From contig NZ_NWBQ01000078.1 in NCBI RefSeq assembly GCF_002837135.1, positions 1-56,349 of the forward strand: a DNA stretch of 56,349 bases. The letters run 5' to 3'. Below, piece after piece: positions 18,281 through 30,000 of the stretch. The first letter of the stretch is position 1. Each line of letters opens with the position of its first letter. The position numbers were made by a program, and so were the translations under genes. This DNA comes from Macromonas bipunctata (GTDB lineage Bacteria > Pseudomonadota > Gammaproteobacteria > Burkholderiales > Burkholderiaceae_C). The notes below the pieces were generated by a model. That model worked only from the letters and a program-made list of their open reading frames with translations, was not told the origin of the DNA and searched no databases.

Positions 18281-19702
18281 ATGGGACGCACCCTTTACGA
18301 CAAGATCTGGGACGAGCACGTCGTCCACACCGAAGAAGACGGCACCGCCGTGCTCTACATCGACCGCCACCTGGTGCATGAAGTCACCAGCCCGCAAGCG
18401 TTCGAGGGCCTGCGCCAGGCCGGGCGCAAGGTCTGGCGTGTCAGCTCGGTGGTGGCCACCGCCGACCACAACACGCCCACCACCGGCTGGGAGCTGGGCT
18501 ACGACGGCATCACCGACCCGATCAGCAAGGAACAGATCACCACGCTGGACGCCAACATTGCCGAGTTTGGTGCGGCGGCGTTCTTCCCGTTTCTGAGCCA
18601 GCGCCAGGGCATCGTGCACGTGGTTGGCCCCGAGAACGGCGCCACCCTGCCCGGCATGACCGTGGTCTGCGGCGACAGCCACACCTCCACCCACGGCGCA
18701 TTTGGCGCACTGGCACACGGCATTGGCACCAGCGAAGTGGAACATGTGCTGGCCACGCAAACCCTGTTGGCCAAGAAGGCCAAGAACATGCTGGTCAAGG
18801 TCGAGGGCGAACTGCCCGCTGGCTGTGGTGCCAAGGACATTGTGCTGGCCATCATCGGCAAGATTGGCACCGCCGGCGGCACCGGCTACACCATTGAATT
18901 TGGTGGCAGCGCCATCAGCGCCCTGAGCGTGGAAGGCCGCATGACGGTGTGCAACATGGCGATCGAGGCCGGTGCGCGCGCTGGCTTGGTGGCGGTGGAC
19001 GACAAGACCATCGCCTACGTCAAGGGCCGCCCGCTGGCCCCCACCGGGGCCGAATGGGACGCAGCCGAAGCTTATTGGCGCACGCTGCATTCCGACCCCG
19101 ACGCGGTGTTTGACACCGTGGTAGAACTGGACGCAGCGCAGATTTTGCCGCAAGTCACCTGGGGCACCTCGCCCGAGATGGTGCTGCCCATCACCGCCAG
19201 CGTGCCCAATCCTGCCGACGAAGCCGACGCCAACAAGCGTGGCGCCATGGAGCGCGCCCTGGCCTACATGGGCCTGCAAGCCGGTACGCCCTTGAGCGAC
19301 CTGGCGGTGGACAAGGTGTTCATCGGTTCCTGCACCAACAGCCGTATCGAGGACATGCGCGAAGCCGCTGCCATCGTGCAAAAGCTGGGCCGCCGTGTGG
19401 CCGCCAACGTCAAGCAGGCGCTGGTGGTGCCGGGTTCGGGCCAGGTCAAGGCGCAAGCCGAAGCCGAAGGGCTGCACGAGATCTTCAAGGCGGCAGGCTT
19501 TGAATGGCGCGAGCCGGGTTGCTCGATGTGCCTGGCCATGAACGCCGACCGGCTGGAGCCGGGCGAGCGTTGCGCCTCCACCAGCAACCGCAACTTTGAA
19601 GGCCGCCAGGGCGCGGGTGGCCGCACCCATTTGGTCAGCCCGGCCATGGCCGCTGCCGCTGCCATCGAAGGCCATTTCGTGGACGTTCGCGCGTTCGCTT
19701 GA
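18281..19702 (+). CDS. leuC: 3-isopropylmalate dehydratase large subunit
   Basis: A 473-residue aconitase-family subunit that, with LeuD, isomerises 2- to 3-isopropylmalate in leucine synthesis. The N-terminus is [14 protein letters not shown]. Cluster cysteines lie in [17 protein letters not shown] and [27 protein letters not shown] and [20 protein letters not shown] are further family motifs. The open frame extends upstream into gltA, but the ATG at 18281, with AAGGAAA before it, is the real start. A TAAAAT at 18250-18255 may be its -10 box. Confidence 0.97.
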   Translation: MGRTLYDKIWDEHVVHTEEDGTAVLYIDRHLVHEVTSPQAFEGLRQAGRKVWRVSSVVATADHNTPTTGWELGYDGITDPISKEQITTLDANIAEFGAAAFFPFLSQRQGIVHVVGPENGATLPGMTVVCGDSHTSTHGAFGALAHGIGTSEVEHVLATQTLLAKKAKNMLVKVEGELPAGCGAKDIVLAIIGKIGTAGGTGYTIEFGGSAISALSVEGRMTVCNMAIEAGARAGLVAVDDKTIAYVKGRPLAPTGAEWDAAEAYWRTLHSDPDAVFDTVVELDAAQILPQVTWGTSPEMVLPITASVPNPADEADANKRGAMERALAYMGLQAGTPLSDLAVDKVFIGSCTNSRIEDMREAAAIVQKLGRRVAANVKQALVVPGSGQVKAQAEAEGLHEIFKAAGFEWREPGCSMCLAMNADRLEPGERCASTSNRNFEGRQGAGGRTHLVSPAMAAAAAIEGHFVDVRAFA

Positions 19703-19713
19703 GAGGATTTCAG

Positions 19714-20367
19714 ATGCAAAAGTTTACCCTCCTCCAGGGGCTGGTCGCCCCGATGGACCGCGAAAACGTCGATACCGACGCGATCATCCCCAAGCAGTTC
19801 CTCAAGTCAATCCGCAAGACCGGCTTTGGCCCGAACCTGTTTGACGAATGGCGCTATTTGGACGTGGGCCAGCCTGGCCAGGATCCGGCCAGCCGCCAGC
19901 CCAACCCGGATTTTGTGCTGAACCAGCCGCGCTACCAAGGCGCTTCTGTGCTGTTGGCGCGCAAGAACTTTGGCTGTGGCTCCAGCCGCGAGCACGCGCC
20001 GTGGGCGATTGAGCAGTATGGCTTTCGCGCCATCATCGCGCCCAGCTTTGCCGACATCTTCTTCAACAACTGCTTCAAGAACGGCCTGCTGCCCATCGTG
20101 TTGCCCGAGGCCACGGTGGCGCAACTGTTTGACGCAGTCCACGCCACCCCCGGCTACCAGCTCACCGTGGATTTGGAGCGCCAAGTCATCGTCAAGCCCA
20201 ATGGCGAAGAGATCGCCTTTGAAGTCAATGCGTTTCGCAAGTACTGCCTGCTCAACGGGCTGGACGACATTGGCCTGACGCTGCGCTACCAGGACAAGAT
20301 CCAAGCCTACGAGGCCGCGCGCTTGGCCAGCAAGCCTTGGCTGGCCCACACCCTGCAAGCCGCCTGA
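19714..20367 (+). CDS. leuD: 3-isopropylmalate dehydratase small subunit
   Basis: A 217-residue swivel-domain partner of LeuC. It opens [20 protein letters not shown] and contains [13 protein letters not shown], the [15 protein letters not shown] substrate loop and [17 protein letters not shown]. The length is usual for the bacterial subunit. The gene begins 11 bases after leuC with AGAGGA ahead of the ATG. Confidence 0.97.
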   Translation: MQKFTLLQGLVAPMDRENVDTDAIIPKQFLKSIRKTGFGPNLFDEWRYLDVGQPGQDPASRQPNPDFVLNQPRYQGASVLLARKNFGCGSSREHAPWAIEQYGFRAIIAPSFADIFFNNCFKNGLLPIVLPEATVAQLFDAVHATPGYQLTVDLERQVIVKPNGEEIAFEVNAFRKYCLLNGLDDIGLTLRYQDKIQAYEAARLASKPWLAHTLQAA

Positions 20368-20451
20368 GGCCCAGGCCGTCCCCCGCGCAGGGTGGCGGCC
20401 TCCCTATTTGTTTGACCTGTTTTTGGGGCCGCTGCGGCGGCTGTTGACACC

Positions 20452-21540
<1,089 letters not shown>

Positions 21541-21581
21541 AACGCCCTCCTCCTGTTGAACAACTTGTAAAGGCAATCGCA

Positions 21582-22700
21582 ATGAGCAAAGTCGGTAATC
21601 TGGTCGGCCTGGTGGGCTGGCGTGGCATGGTGGGTTCGGTGCTGATGGACCGCATGGTCGCTGAAGGCGACTTCGACCACATCGAGCCCATTTTCTTCTC
21701 GACCTCCAACGCGGGCGGCAAGGCGCCGGCGCAGGCCAAGGCGCACAACACGCTCCAAGACGCGAACGACATCGCCGCGCTGGCCCAGTGCGACGTGATC
21801 ATCACCTGCCAAGGCGGCGACTACACCAAGGAAGTGTTCCCCAAGCTGCGCGCTGCGGGCTGGAACGGCCACTGGATTGATGCCGCGTCGTCGCTGCGCA
21901 TGGAGCAAGATGCCGTGATCGTGCTCGATCCGGTCAACGACGGCGTGATCCGCAAGGCGCTGGCCGCTGGTGGCAAAAACTGGATTGGTGGCAACTGCAC
22001 CAATTCCATCCTGCTGATGGGCTTGGGCGGGCTGTTCCGCGAAGGGCTGGTGGAGTGGGTCAGCTCGATGACCTACCAGGCCGCGTCGGGCGGTGGTGCC
22101 AACCACATGCGCGAACTGCTCAAGGGCATGGGCGTGGTGCATGCGGCCGTGGCCGATGAGCTGGCCACCCCGGCTTCTGCGATTCTGGACATCGACCGCA
22201 AAGTGGCCAAAACCATCCGCGAGGACGTGCCGACCGAATACTTCGGCGCACCGCTGGCCGGTGGCCTGATTCCGTGGATCGACGTGCAACTGCCCAACGG
22301 CCAATCCAAGGAAGAATGGAAGGGCCAAGCCGAGGTCAACAAGATCCTGGGCACCGAAGCCACCATTCCGGTAGACGGCCTGTGCGTGCGCATTGGTGCC
22401 ATGCGTTGCCACAGCCTGGCGCTGACCTTGAAGTTGAAGAAGGACCTGCCGCTGGAAGAGATCGAGGCCATCATCAAGGGCGGCAACCCGTGGGTGAAGT
22501 TCGTCGAGAACGACCGCGCCATCACCGTCAAGGAACTGACCCCGGCCGCCATCACAGGCGGGCTGGAAGTGGGCGTGGGCCGCGTGCGCAAGCTCAACAT
22601 GGGCCCGGAGTACCTGTCGGCCTTTGTGATTGGCGACCAACTGCTGTGGGGCGCGGCCGAGCCGCTGCGCCGCATGTTGCGCATCCTGCTGGACGCGTAA
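21582..22700 (+). CDS. asd: Aspartate-semialdehyde dehydrogenase
   Basis: A 372-residue NADP enzyme reducing aspartyl phosphate to the semialdehyde, feeding lysine, threonine, methionine and cell-wall diaminopimelate. The Rossmann start is [18 protein letters not shown]. The nucleophilic cysteine lies in [15 protein letters not shown], and the catalytic histidine region is [13 protein letters not shown]. It is of the E. coli Asd size class. Its position after leuB is typical of this bacterial group. Confidence 0.97.
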   Translation: MSKVGNLVGLVGWRGMVGSVLMDRMVAEGDFDHIEPIFFSTSNAGGKAPAQAKAHNTLQDANDIAALAQCDVIITCQGGDYTKEVFPKLRAAGWNGHWIDAASSLRMEQDAVIVLDPVNDGVIRKALAAGGKNWIGGNCTNSILLMGLGGLFREGLVEWVSSMTYQAASGGGANHMRELLKGMGVVHAAVADELATPASAILDIDRKVAKTIREDVPTEYFGAPLAGGLIPWIDVQLPNGQSKEEWKGQAEVNKILGTEATIPVDGLCVRIGAMRCHSLALTLKLKKDLPLEEIEAIIKGGNPWVKFVENDRAITVKELTPAAITGGLEVGVGRVRKLNMGPEYLSAFVIGDQLLWGAAEPLRRMLRILLDA

Positions 22701-22721
22701 CGCTGGTGGGCACCTGACCAC

Positions 22722-22748
22722 ACACGCCGGGCACCTGCTCCGGCGTGT
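22722..22748 (+). terminator. Hairpin after asd
   Basis: A perfect 9-bp stem, ACACGCCGG with CCGGCGTGT, and a nine-base loop lie 21 bases after the asd stop. No T-tract follows, so any terminator function would be weak. It does mark the end of the leuCDB-asd unit. Confidence 0.45.
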
Positions 22749-22840
22749 CGCGCCCGCGCCACGCTGCGCGGTTTTGCCGTGTTGGTGGCAGCGGTTTTGG
22801 TGGTAAGGTGTGATGTCGCTTTTTACAGCTTGAGGTCTTT

Positions 22841-25261
22841 GTGCAGCATTCCCCGTTCCTTTTGACGGCCCCGTCGCCTGTTCCGGTTTCCGTGGTCACA
22901 GCCAGATCACCGCGCTGGAACCTGGGCCATGTGGCCACGGCGGTGGCGTTGCTGGGCGTGCTGCACAGCCCGGGGGCTTGGGCGCTGGAGCTGGGCCGCG
23001 TGGCGGTGCAGTCGAGCTTGGGCGAGCCGCTGCAGGCGGAGCTGGAGATCACGCGCATCACCGCCGAGGAACGCCTCAGCCTGCAGATTGGCGTGGCGCC
23101 CGCCGCCCAGTTCCAGGCCGCCAACGTGGAGCGCAGCCCGGCGCTCAATGGTGTCAGGTTTGACGTAGTCCAGCGCCCCGATGGCCGCACTGTGGTGCGC
23201 ATCAGCGGCAACCAGGCCGTCAACACGCCGTTTGTGGACTTGCTGGTGCAGGCGCAGTCGAGCAGCGGCACCTCGCAGCGCAGCTACACGCTGCTGTTTG
23301 ATCCGCCCGACCTGCGCACGCCCGCCCCAGAACCCGTGCCAGCGGCCACCACACCAGCGCCCGCTGCCGGCGCCGCACCGCAGGCCACGGCGGCCCCCGC
23401 GCGCAATGCCGCCGCCCGGCCCGCCCCGCGCGGGGTGCGGGTGCGCGCTGGGGACACTGCCAGCGAACTGGCCAACGCGCGGCGCTACCGGGGCGTGTCG
23501 CTGGACCAGATGCTGGTGGGCATGCTGCGTGCCAACCCCAACGCCTTCATCGACAACAACATCAACCGCCTCAAGACCGGCGCGGTGCTGGACATGCCCA
23601 GCCGCGCCGATGTGGCCTCCATCAACCCCGACGAAGCCCGGCAACTGATTGCCGCGCAAAGCCGCGACTTCAACGAATTCCGCCGCCGCCTGGCCGGTGC
23701 GGCCCAGCCCCAGCAGGCCAACGCCGAGCGCCAGGCCAGCGGCCAGGTGCAGGCCGAGGTCAGCGAGCCCAAGACCGCCGCCGCGCCCACCGACAAGCTC
23801 ACGCTGTCCAAGCCGACCGCGCCAGCCGCAGCGCCCACGCCCGAAGACCAGATCGCCGCCGACAAGGAACGCGCCGAACGCGAGGCGCGCGAGGCCGAGC
23901 TCAAACGCAACCTGCAAGAGCTGCAACAGATCGACCAGGCCAGCGCCGAGACCCCGACCGCAGCGCCCGAAGTGGCCCCGCCCGCGCCAGAAGTGGAAGT
24001 GCCCGAGACGCCCAGCATCGTGCCGCCACTGCCCGCCGTGGTGCCACTGCCCGAACCCACAGAGCCACCCACCCCGGCCCCCACCCCCGAGCCCGAGAGC
24101 CTGCTGAGCAACCCCTGGCTGCTGGGCGGTGCCGGTGGCCTGGCCGCTGCGGCGCTGGGTGGGCTGGCGTTCTGGCGCTGGCGCCAGCGCAAGCAGGCCC
24201 AGCCCGCCGAGGAAGCCACGCCCTTTGCCGCCGCGCTGGCCGCCGCCACGCCACCCACCCTGCTGGCCACGGTGGACGACGACGAACCGCCCGCCGACAC
24301 CGAAGCCCCCACAGAGGCGCAGACCCCCGCACCAACCGAGCCACCTGTCACCGAGCCGCCACCGCCCGAGCCGGTCGATCCGGTGGCCGAGGCCGACGTC
24401 TTCCTCAGCTACGGCCGCGACCGCCAGGCCGAGGAAATCCTGCTCGAAGCCCTGCGCACCGAACCCGACCGGCTGGCGATCTACCACAAGCTGCTGGAGA
24501 TCCAGGCCCAGCGCGGCGACCAGAGCGCCTTCGAGGCCCTGGCCAAGGACGTGTACGCCCTGACGCAAGGCAATGGCCCCGACTGGGAGATTGCGCGCGA
24601 GATGGGCTACGCGCTCGACCCCGACAACCCGCTCTACCGCAGCCAGGACGCCGCCGCTGCGCTGGCCGCCAAGGCCGCCGCCGACGCTGCGGCCCGCGCC
24701 GCCGAGGAAGCCGCCACCCCGCCCGCGCTGGACTTCGACCTCAACCTGCCTCCGGCGGCCGAACCCGCCGCCGACAGCGCCGCCAGCGACTTCGATTTCG
24801 ACTTTGACGACCCCAGCCTGAACCCGGCCCCAGCCACCGCCCCCCCGCTGGCCAGCGACGACGACCCGTTCAACCTGGGCCTGGACGACACCCCCGCGCC
24901 CACCGTGGCCCCGGCGCCCGCCGCCGCCGACCCGATGGACTTCGACTTCGACCTCGACGCCGGACTGCCCGAGCCCACCGCCTCGCCCAACGACATCGGC
25001 CTGGACTTCAACACCGAACCCGCCACGCCCGCACCCACCGAGCCCGCGCCCGAGGCCAACTTCGACGAGCTGCCCGACCTGGAAGACCTCGAGAACGCCC
25101 CGGCGGGCCCGAATCCGCTGGAGACCAAGCTGTCGCTGGCGCAGGAATTTGAAGCCATCGGCGACGAGGAAGGTGCGCGTTCGCTGGCCGAGGAAGTGGC
25201 CAAGGAAGCCACTGGCGACCTGCAAGCGCGCGCACAGGCCTTCCTGGCCCGATTGGTGTGA
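22841..25261 (+). CDS. fimV: FimV/HubP-family polar protein
   Basis: An 806-residue inner-membrane protein of the FimV family, which organises the cell pole and supports type IV pilus function and twitching. A long signal sequence (cleavage near residue 48) precedes [20 protein letters not shown], the conserved FimV N-terminal domain. A LysM-like peptidoglycan-binding unit ([20 protein letters not shown]) follows, then a Pro/Glu-rich linker, a membrane helix ([20 protein letters not shown]) and a cytoplasmic part. The cytoplasmic part has TPR-like helices, DFDFDF-type acidic repeats and the closing [20 protein letters not shown] domain. The GTG start (22841) has GAGGT before it. The stop overlaps truA (GTGA). 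The pil genes at the left end of the window are possible partners. Confidence 0.92.
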   Translation: MQHSPFLLTAPSPVPVSVVTARSPRWNLGHVATAVALLGVLHSPGAWALELGRVAVQSSLGEPLQAELEITRITAEERLSLQIGVAPAAQFQAANVERSPALNGVRFDVVQRPDGRTVVRISGNQAVNTPFVDLLVQAQSSSGTSQRSYTLLFDPPDLRTPAPEPVPAATTPAPAAGAAPQATAAPARNAAARPAPRGVRVRAGDTASELANARRYRGVSLDQMLVGMLRANPNAFIDNNINRLKTGAVLDMPSRADVASINPDEARQLIAAQSRDFNEFRRRLAGAAQPQQANAERQASGQVQAEVSEPKTAAAPTDKLTLSKPTAPAAAPTPEDQIAADKERAEREAREAELKRNLQELQQIDQASAETPTAAPEVAPPAPEVEVPETPSIVPPLPAVVPLPEPTEPPTPAPTPEPESLLSNPWLLGGAGGLAAAALGGLAFWRWRQRKQAQPAEEATPFAAALAAATPPTLLATVDDDEPPADTEAPTEAQTPAPTEPPVTEPPPPEPVDPVAEADVFLSYGRDRQAEEILLEALRTEPDRLAIYHKLLEIQAQRGDQSAFEALAKDVYALTQGNGPDWEIAREMGYALDPDNPLYRSQDAAAALAAKAAADAAARAAEEAATPPALDFDLNLPPAAEPAADSAASDFDFDFDDPSLNPAPATAPPLASDDDPFNLGLDDTPAPTVAPAPAAADPMDFDFDLDAGLPEPTASPNDIGLDFNTEPATPAPTEPAPEANFDELPDLEDLENAPAGPNPLETKLSLAQEFEAIGDEEGARSLAEEVAKEATGDLQARAQAFLARLV

Positions 25262-26046
25262 GAATCGCGCTCGGCGTCAGCTACCTGGGCAGCGCCTACC
25301 ACGGCTGGCAAAGCCAGCCCGACGGCAAGACGGTGCAAGACCGGCTGGAGCGCGCGCTGGCCCAGTTTGCCGATGTGGACAACATCCACACCCTGTGCGC
25401 AGGCCGCACCGACGCGGGCGTGCATGGCCTGGGGCAGGTGGTGCATTTCGACACCGACATCACGCGCGCCATGAACTCCTGGGTGCGCGGCACCAACCGC
25501 TACCTGCCACTGGACGTGGCGGTGCAATGGGCGCGCGAGGTGCCCACCGAGTTCCATTCCCGCGCCAGCGCCACCGCACGGCGCTACAGCTACATCGTGC
25601 TCGAATCGCCGGTGCGGCCCAGCCTGGAAGCGGGCCGGGTTGGCTGGGTGTTCCGGCCACTGGACTTGGCCGCCATGCAAGCCGGCGCGCAGCACCTGCT
25701 GGGCGAACACGACTTCAGCTCCTTCCGCGCCGCGCAGTGCCAGGCCTTGAGCCCGGTCAAGCACATGCACCGCATCAGCATCCGCCGCCACGGTGCGTAC
25801 TGGCGCTTCGACTTCGAGGCCAACGCCTTCCTGCACCACATGATCCGCAACCTGATGGGCTGCCTGCTGCTGGTGGGCCAGGGCCTGCGCCCGCCCGGCT
25901 GGATGGCCGAGGTGCTGGCCGCCCGCAGCCGCGACGCCGCCGCGCCCACCTTTGCCCCCGACGGGCTGTATTTCGTCGGCCCGGTGTACGATGCCCGCTG
26001 GGGCCTGCCCGACGCCATGCCCGGCCTGGACTGGCTGCCCGCCTGA
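25258..26046 (+). CDS. truA: tRNA pseudouridine(38-40) synthase
   Basis: A 262-residue enzyme that forms pseudouridine in the anticodon arm of many tRNAs. The opening [20 protein letters not shown] and the catalytic aspartate in [18 protein letters not shown] are diagnostic. [15 protein letters not shown] and [13 protein letters not shown] are further family motifs. The start is a GTG overlapping the fimV stop, implying translational coupling, an arrangement common in this bacterial group. Confidence 0.97.
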   Translation: MRIALGVSYLGSAYHGWQSQPDGKTVQDRLERALAQFADVDNIHTLCAGRTDAGVHGLGQVVHFDTDITRAMNSWVRGTNRYLPLDVAVQWAREVPTEFHSRASATARRYSYIVLESPVRPSLEAGRVGWVFRPLDLAAMQAGAQHLLGEHDFSSFRAAQCQALSPVKHMHRISIRRHGAYWRFDFEANAFLHHMIRNLMGCLLLVGQGLRPPGWMAEVLAARSRDAAAPTFAPDGLYFVGPVYDARWGLPDAMPGLDWLPA

Positions 26047-26136
26047 CAGCACCAGCACCAGCACCAGCGCCGCCGCCCCGGCCACGCCCTTTGCCTTCTG
26101 CCCGCCTGTTGTTGTGCCCGCCCCCTGTCCCGCTGT

Positions 26137-26823
26137 ATGCCCTCCTCTTCCCACCCCCTGCCGCACCGCACCCGCATCAAAATCTGTGGCCTGACGCGCG
26201 AGGCCGACGTGCAAGCGGCGGTACAGGCCGGGGCCGACGCCATCGGTTTTGTGCTGTACGCCCCCAGCCCACGCGCGGTCACGCCGGTGCGGGCGGCGGA
26301 GCTGGCGCGGCTGCTGCCCCCCTTCGTCACGCCGGTGCTGCTGTTCGTCAACGCCAGCCTGGCCGAGGTGCAAGCGGGCCTGCACGCCGTGCCCAACGCG
26401 CTGCTGCAGTTCCACGGCGACGAAACCCCGGCCCAGTGCGCCACCCTGGCACAGGGCCACCCCTACGTGCGCGCCGCCCGTGTACCGCTGGGCGATGCCG
26501 CACGCGGCTTTGACCTCCTACAATACGCCCGGGATTTCAGCCATGCGCAAGCCATCTTGCTGGACGCCCAGGTTCAGGGCTACGGCGGCGGCGGACACGC
26601 CTTCGACTGGAGCGCCTTTGACTGGTCGCACCCGCAGCTCAGCGCCAGCACCCGGCTGGTGTTGTCCGGCGGGTTGACCCCTGCGAACGTGAGCGCAGGC
26701 ATCCGTCTGGTGCGTCCGTGGGCGGTGGATGTGAGTTCGGGCGTGGAAAGTGCCAAAGGCATCAAACACCCGGAGCTGATCGACCGTTTTGTGGCGGCGG
26801 TGCGTCAGGCCGATGCGCTGTGA
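26137..26823 (+). CDS. trpF: Phosphoribosylanthranilate isomerase
   Basis: A 228-residue TIM-barrel enzyme for the third step of tryptophan synthesis. RIKICGLTREADV supplies the catalytic cysteine. IGFVLYAPSPRAV, LLQFHGDE, LDAQVQGYGGGGHAFDW (catalytic Asp near the start), LSGGLTPANVSAGI and VDVSSGVESAKGIKH complete the signature. The 90-base gap after truA includes a short CAGCAC-type tandem repeat. Confidence 0.96.
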   Translation: MPSSSHPLPHRTRIKICGLTREADVQAAVQAGADAIGFVLYAPSPRAVTPVRAAELARLLPPFVTPVLLFVNASLAEVQAGLHAVPNALLQFHGDETPAQCATLAQGHPYVRAARVPLGDAARGFDLLQYARDFSHAQAILLDAQVQGYGGGGHAFDWSAFDWSHPQLSASTRLVLSGGLTPANVSAGIRLVRPWAVDVSSGVESAKGIKHPELIDRFVAAVRQADAL

Positions 26824-26867
26824 TCCGCCAAGAGTGCCATCATCCCTTCCCCTGTTTCAGCGTGAGT

Positions 26868-26907
26868 GCTGCAGTGGGCTCCACCGTGCGTGTGGCGCTC
26901 CTGCAGC
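26868..26907 (+). other. Imperfect hairpin in the trpF-trpB gap
   Basis: GCTGCAG (26868-26874) and CTGCAGC (26901-26907) can pair across 26 bases that contain a smaller GTGG/CCAC stem. There is no T-tract and no tryptophan-rich leader peptide, so classical attenuation is not supported. Confidence 0.3.
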
Positions 26908-26937
26908 GTTGACCCACCCCTAGTGAAAGTGCGAACC

Positions 26938-28239
26938 ATGTTCGAATACCACCAACCCGACACCCGTGGCCACTTTGGCCCCTACGGCGGCAGCTTCATC
27001 AGCGAGACGCTGACCCACGCCATCCAGGAGCTCAAGGACGCCTACGCCAAGTACCAGCACGATCCGGCGTTTCTGGCCGAGTTCAAGTACGAGCTCAAGC
27101 ACTTTGTGGGCCGCCCCAGCCCCATTTACCACGCCGCACGCACCAGCCGCGAGATGGGCGGCGCACAGATTTTTTTGAAGCGCGAAGACCTCAACCACAC
27201 CGGCGCGCACAAGATCAACAACGTGATCGGCCAAGCGATGCTGGCCAAGCGCATGGGCAAGCCGCGCATCATTGCCGAAACCGGCGCGGGCCAGCACGGC
27301 GTGGCCACCGCCACCATCTGTGCGCGCTATGGGCTGGAGTGCATCGTCTACATGGGTGCCGAGGACGTGAAACGCCAAAGCCCCAACGTGTACCGCATGA
27401 AGCTGCTGGGCGCGACCGTGGTGCCGGTCGAATCCGGCAGCAAGACGCTCAAAGACGCGCTCAACGAGGCCATGCGCGACTGGGTCACCAACGTCGAGAA
27501 CACCTTCTACATCATCGGCACCGTGGCTGGGCCGCACCCCTACCCCATGATGGTGCGCGACTTCCAAAGCGTGATTGGCGAGGAGTGCCTCAAGCAAATG
27601 CCCGAGATGCTCGAAGACCTGCGCCTGCCCGGCAACGGCACCGAACTGCAACCCGATGCGGTGGTGGCCTGCGTGGGCGGTGGCAGCAACGCCATGGGCA
27701 TTTTCTACCCCTACATCGCGCACGATGCCACGCGCCTGATTGGCGTGGAAGCCGCCGGTGAAGGGCTGGACAGCGGCAAGCACTCAGCCTCGCTGCAACT
27801 GGGCCAGCCTGGTGTGCTGCACGGCAACCGCACCTACATTCTGCAAGACGACAACGGCCAGATCACCGAAACCCACAGCGTCAGCGCCGGGCTGGATTAC
27901 CCCGGTGTCGGCCCGGAACACGCCTACCTGAAGGACATTGGCCGCGCCGAATACGTCGGCATCACCGACACCGAGGCGCTGGAAGCGTTCCACTACCTGT
28001 GCCGCACCGAAGGCATCATCCCGGCGCTGGAATCGAGCCATGCGCTGGCCTACGCCATGAAGCTGGCCAAGACCATGCGCCCCGACCAGACCATCCTGGT
28101 CAACCTGTCGGGCCGGGGCGACAAGGACATTGGCACCGTGGCCGACCTGTCGCAAGCCGACTTTTACTGCCGCCCAAGCTGCCGGGGCCAGTCCGTCAAG
28201 GGCGGTACCGAGCAACCCATCACCCTGATTAAACCCTGA
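26938..28239 (+). CDS. trpB: Tryptophan synthase beta subunit
   Basis: A 433-residue PLP enzyme joining indole and serine to give tryptophan. [16 protein letters not shown] is the family start. [13 protein letters not shown] has the PLP lysine, [13 protein letters not shown] and [14 protein letters not shown] bind cofactor, and [10 protein letters not shown] closes the site. The C-terminus runs some 30 residues beyond the E. coli protein ([18 protein letters not shown]), a length seen in related bacteria. The ATG at 26938 is preferred over the upstream open frame. The trpA gene starts 12 bases after the stop. Confidence 0.97.
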   Translation: MFEYHQPDTRGHFGPYGGSFISETLTHAIQELKDAYAKYQHDPAFLAEFKYELKHFVGRPSPIYHAARTSREMGGAQIFLKREDLNHTGAHKINNVIGQAMLAKRMGKPRIIAETGAGQHGVATATICARYGLECIVYMGAEDVKRQSPNVYRMKLLGATVVPVESGSKTLKDALNEAMRDWVTNVENTFYIIGTVAGPHPYPMMVRDFQSVIGEECLKQMPEMLEDLRLPGNGTELQPDAVVACVGGGSNAMGIFYPYIAHDATRLIGVEAAGEGLDSGKHSASLQLGQPGVLHGNRTYILQDDNGQITETHSVSAGLDYPGVGPEHAYLKDIGRAEYVGITDTEALEAFHYLCRTEGIIPALESSHALAYAMKLAKTMRPDQTILVNLSGRGDKDIGTVADLSQADFYCRPSCRGQSVKGGTEQPITLIKP

Positions 28240-28251
28240 AAGCGCACCGCC

Positions 28252-29070
28252 ATGAGCCGCATTGAACCCACGTTGCAAGCGTTGCAGGCCCAGGGCCGCA
28301 AGGCGCTGATTCCCTACGTGACCGCTGGTTTTCCGTTTGCCGACATCACGCCTGAGCTGATGCACGCGATGGTGGCCGCCGGTGCCGATATCATCGAGCT
28401 GGGCGTGCCGTTTTCCGACCCGATGGCCGACGGCCCGGTAATCCAGAAGGCGGGCGAGAAGGCCCTGGCCTGTGGCATTGGCATGGCGCAGGTGCTGGAC
28501 ATGGTGCGCACCTTCCGCCAGACCAACGCCACCACCCCCGTGGTGTTGATGGGCTACGCCAACCCGGTGGAACGCTACGAGCTCAAGCATGGCCCGCACA
28601 GTTTTGCCCGCGATGCAGCCGCTGCTGGCGTGGATGGTGTGTTGATCGTGGACTACCCGCCCGAGGAGTGCGAAGCGTTTGCCGCCAACCTCAAGGCGCA
28701 CGGGCTGGACTTGATCTTTCTGCTGGCCCCCACCAGCAGCGACGAACGCATGGCGCAGGTCGGGCGCATCGCCAGCGGCTACGTGTACTACGTCTCGCTC
28801 AAGGGCGTGACGGGCGCAGGCCACTTGGACACCGCAGCGGTCGAGGCCATGCTGCCGCGCATCCGCCAACACGTGCAAACCCCTGTTGGCGTGGGCTTTG
28901 GCATCCGCGATGCGGCCACCGCCTGCGCCGTGGGCCGCAGTGCCGACGCGGTGGTGATCGGCACCAAAATCATCCAATTGATTGAGAACGCACCGCGTGA
29001 ACAAGTGGCGGCGGTGGCGGGTGAGTTCCTGCACGGCATCCGTCAGGCACTGGACGCTCTGCGCGCATAA
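28252..29070 (+). CDS. trpA: Tryptophan synthase alpha subunit
   Basis: A 272-residue TIM-barrel subunit that cleaves indole-3-glycerol phosphate and channels indole to TrpB. The catalytic glutamate lies in [19 protein letters not shown], and the catalytic aspartate in [11 protein letters not shown]. The phosphate site is [13 protein letters not shown]. Full length. accD follows after 36 bases, giving the trpFBA-accD order that is widespread in proteobacteria. Confidence 0.97.
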   Translation: MSRIEPTLQALQAQGRKALIPYVTAGFPFADITPELMHAMVAAGADIIELGVPFSDPMADGPVIQKAGEKALACGIGMAQVLDMVRTFRQTNATTPVVLMGYANPVERYELKHGPHSFARDAAAAGVDGVLIVDYPPEECEAFAANLKAHGLDLIFLLAPTSSDERMAQVGRIASGYVYYVSLKGVTGAGHLDTAAVEAMLPRIRQHVQTPVGVGFGIRDAATACAVGRSADAVVIGTKIIQLIENAPREQVAAVAGEFLHGIRQALDALRA

Positions 29071-29106
29071 TCGCGCCTTCCCGAATTCAAGGCAAGGAAA
29101 CACAGC

Positions 29107-29979
29107 ATGTCGTGGTTGGAAAAACTGCTGCCCCCCAAAATCTCGCCCTCGGACCCCAGTGCCCGCCGCACCATCCCGGAAGGGTTGTGGATCAAGTGCC
29201 CGAGTTGCGACGCGGTGCTGTACAAGACCGATCTGGAAAACAACCAGAACGTGTGCCCGCATTGCGCCCACCACCACCGCATAGGCGCGCGCGCACGCCT
29301 CAACGTGTTTCTGGACGGTGAGAACCGCGTCGAAATCGGGCAAGAAGTGCAGCCGCTCGATGCGCTCAAGTTCAAGGACAGCCGCAAGTACCCCGAACGC
29401 CTGAAAGAAGCGCACGAGACCACCCACGAAACCGATGCCCTGGTGGTCATGGCGGGCAGCGTCCACAGCGTGCCGCTGGTGGTGGCGTGCTTCGAGTTTG
29501 ACTTCATGGGCGGCTCGATGGGCAGCGTGGTGGGCGAACGCTTTGTGCGCGGGGTGGAACACGCCATCGCGCACAACCTGCCGTTTCTGTGCTTCACCGC
29601 CACCGGTGGCGCACGCATGCAGGAAGGCCTGCTGAGCCTGATGCAGATGGCCAAAACCAACGCGGCCCTGACGCGCTTGGCCAAGCGGGGCTTGCCCTAC
29701 ATCAGCGTGCTGACCGACCCGACCATGGGCGGTGTGTCCGCCGGGTTTGCCTTTGTGGGCGATGTGGTGATTGCAGAACCCAAGGCCTTGATCGGCTTTG
29801 CCGGGCCACGTGTGATTGAAAACACCGTGCGCGTCAAGCTGCCTGAAGGCTTCCAGCGCGCCGAATTCCTGCAAACAAAAGGCGCGGTCGATTTCATCTG
29901 CGACCGGCGCGAATTGCGCCATACCGTGGCCAATGTGCTGGCCATGCTGCAACGCCAAAGCGCCGACGTGGTGGCATAA
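29107..29979 (+). CDS. accD: Acetyl-CoA carboxylase carboxyltransferase beta subunit
   Basis: A 290-residue subunit that, with AccA, moves CO2 from biotin to acetyl-CoA to make malonyl-CoA. An N-terminal zinc ribbon uses Cys31, Cys34, Cys50 and Cys53 (CPSC and CPHC). The crotonase-fold core shows [36 protein letters not shown] and [20 protein letters not shown] precedes the ATG. A CATAAT at the end of trpA could be its own -10 box. Confidence 0.98.
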   Translation: MSWLEKLLPPKISPSDPSARRTIPEGLWIKCPSCDAVLYKTDLENNQNVCPHCAHHHRIGARARLNVFLDGENRVEIGQEVQPLDALKFKDSRKYPERLKEAHETTHETDALVVMAGSVHSVPLVVACFEFDFMGGSMGSVVGERFVRGVEHAIAHNLPFLCFTATGGARMQEGLLSLMQMAKTNAALTRLAKRGLPYISVLTDPTMGGVSAGFAFVGDVVIAEPKALIGFAGPRVIENTVRVKLPEGFQRAEFLQTKGAVDFICDRRELRHTVANVLAMLQRQSADVVA

Positions 29980-30000
29980 AACGCCCCACACACCGCGCCG

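Noticed and set aside
22907-25225. A 772-codon minus-strand frame opposite fimV
   Set aside because: Gly/Val/Arg-rich repeats are the complement of the Pro/Ala-rich FimV linker, not a real glycine-rich protein.
26048-26072. CAGCAC-type tandem repeat after truA, considered as a repeat array
   Set aside because: Only about four imperfect short units in a GC-rich gap; no spacers and no CRISPR features.
24634-26460. A 608-codon minus-strand frame across fimV, truA and trpF
   Set aside because: It spans three clear plus-strand genes and shows no domain.
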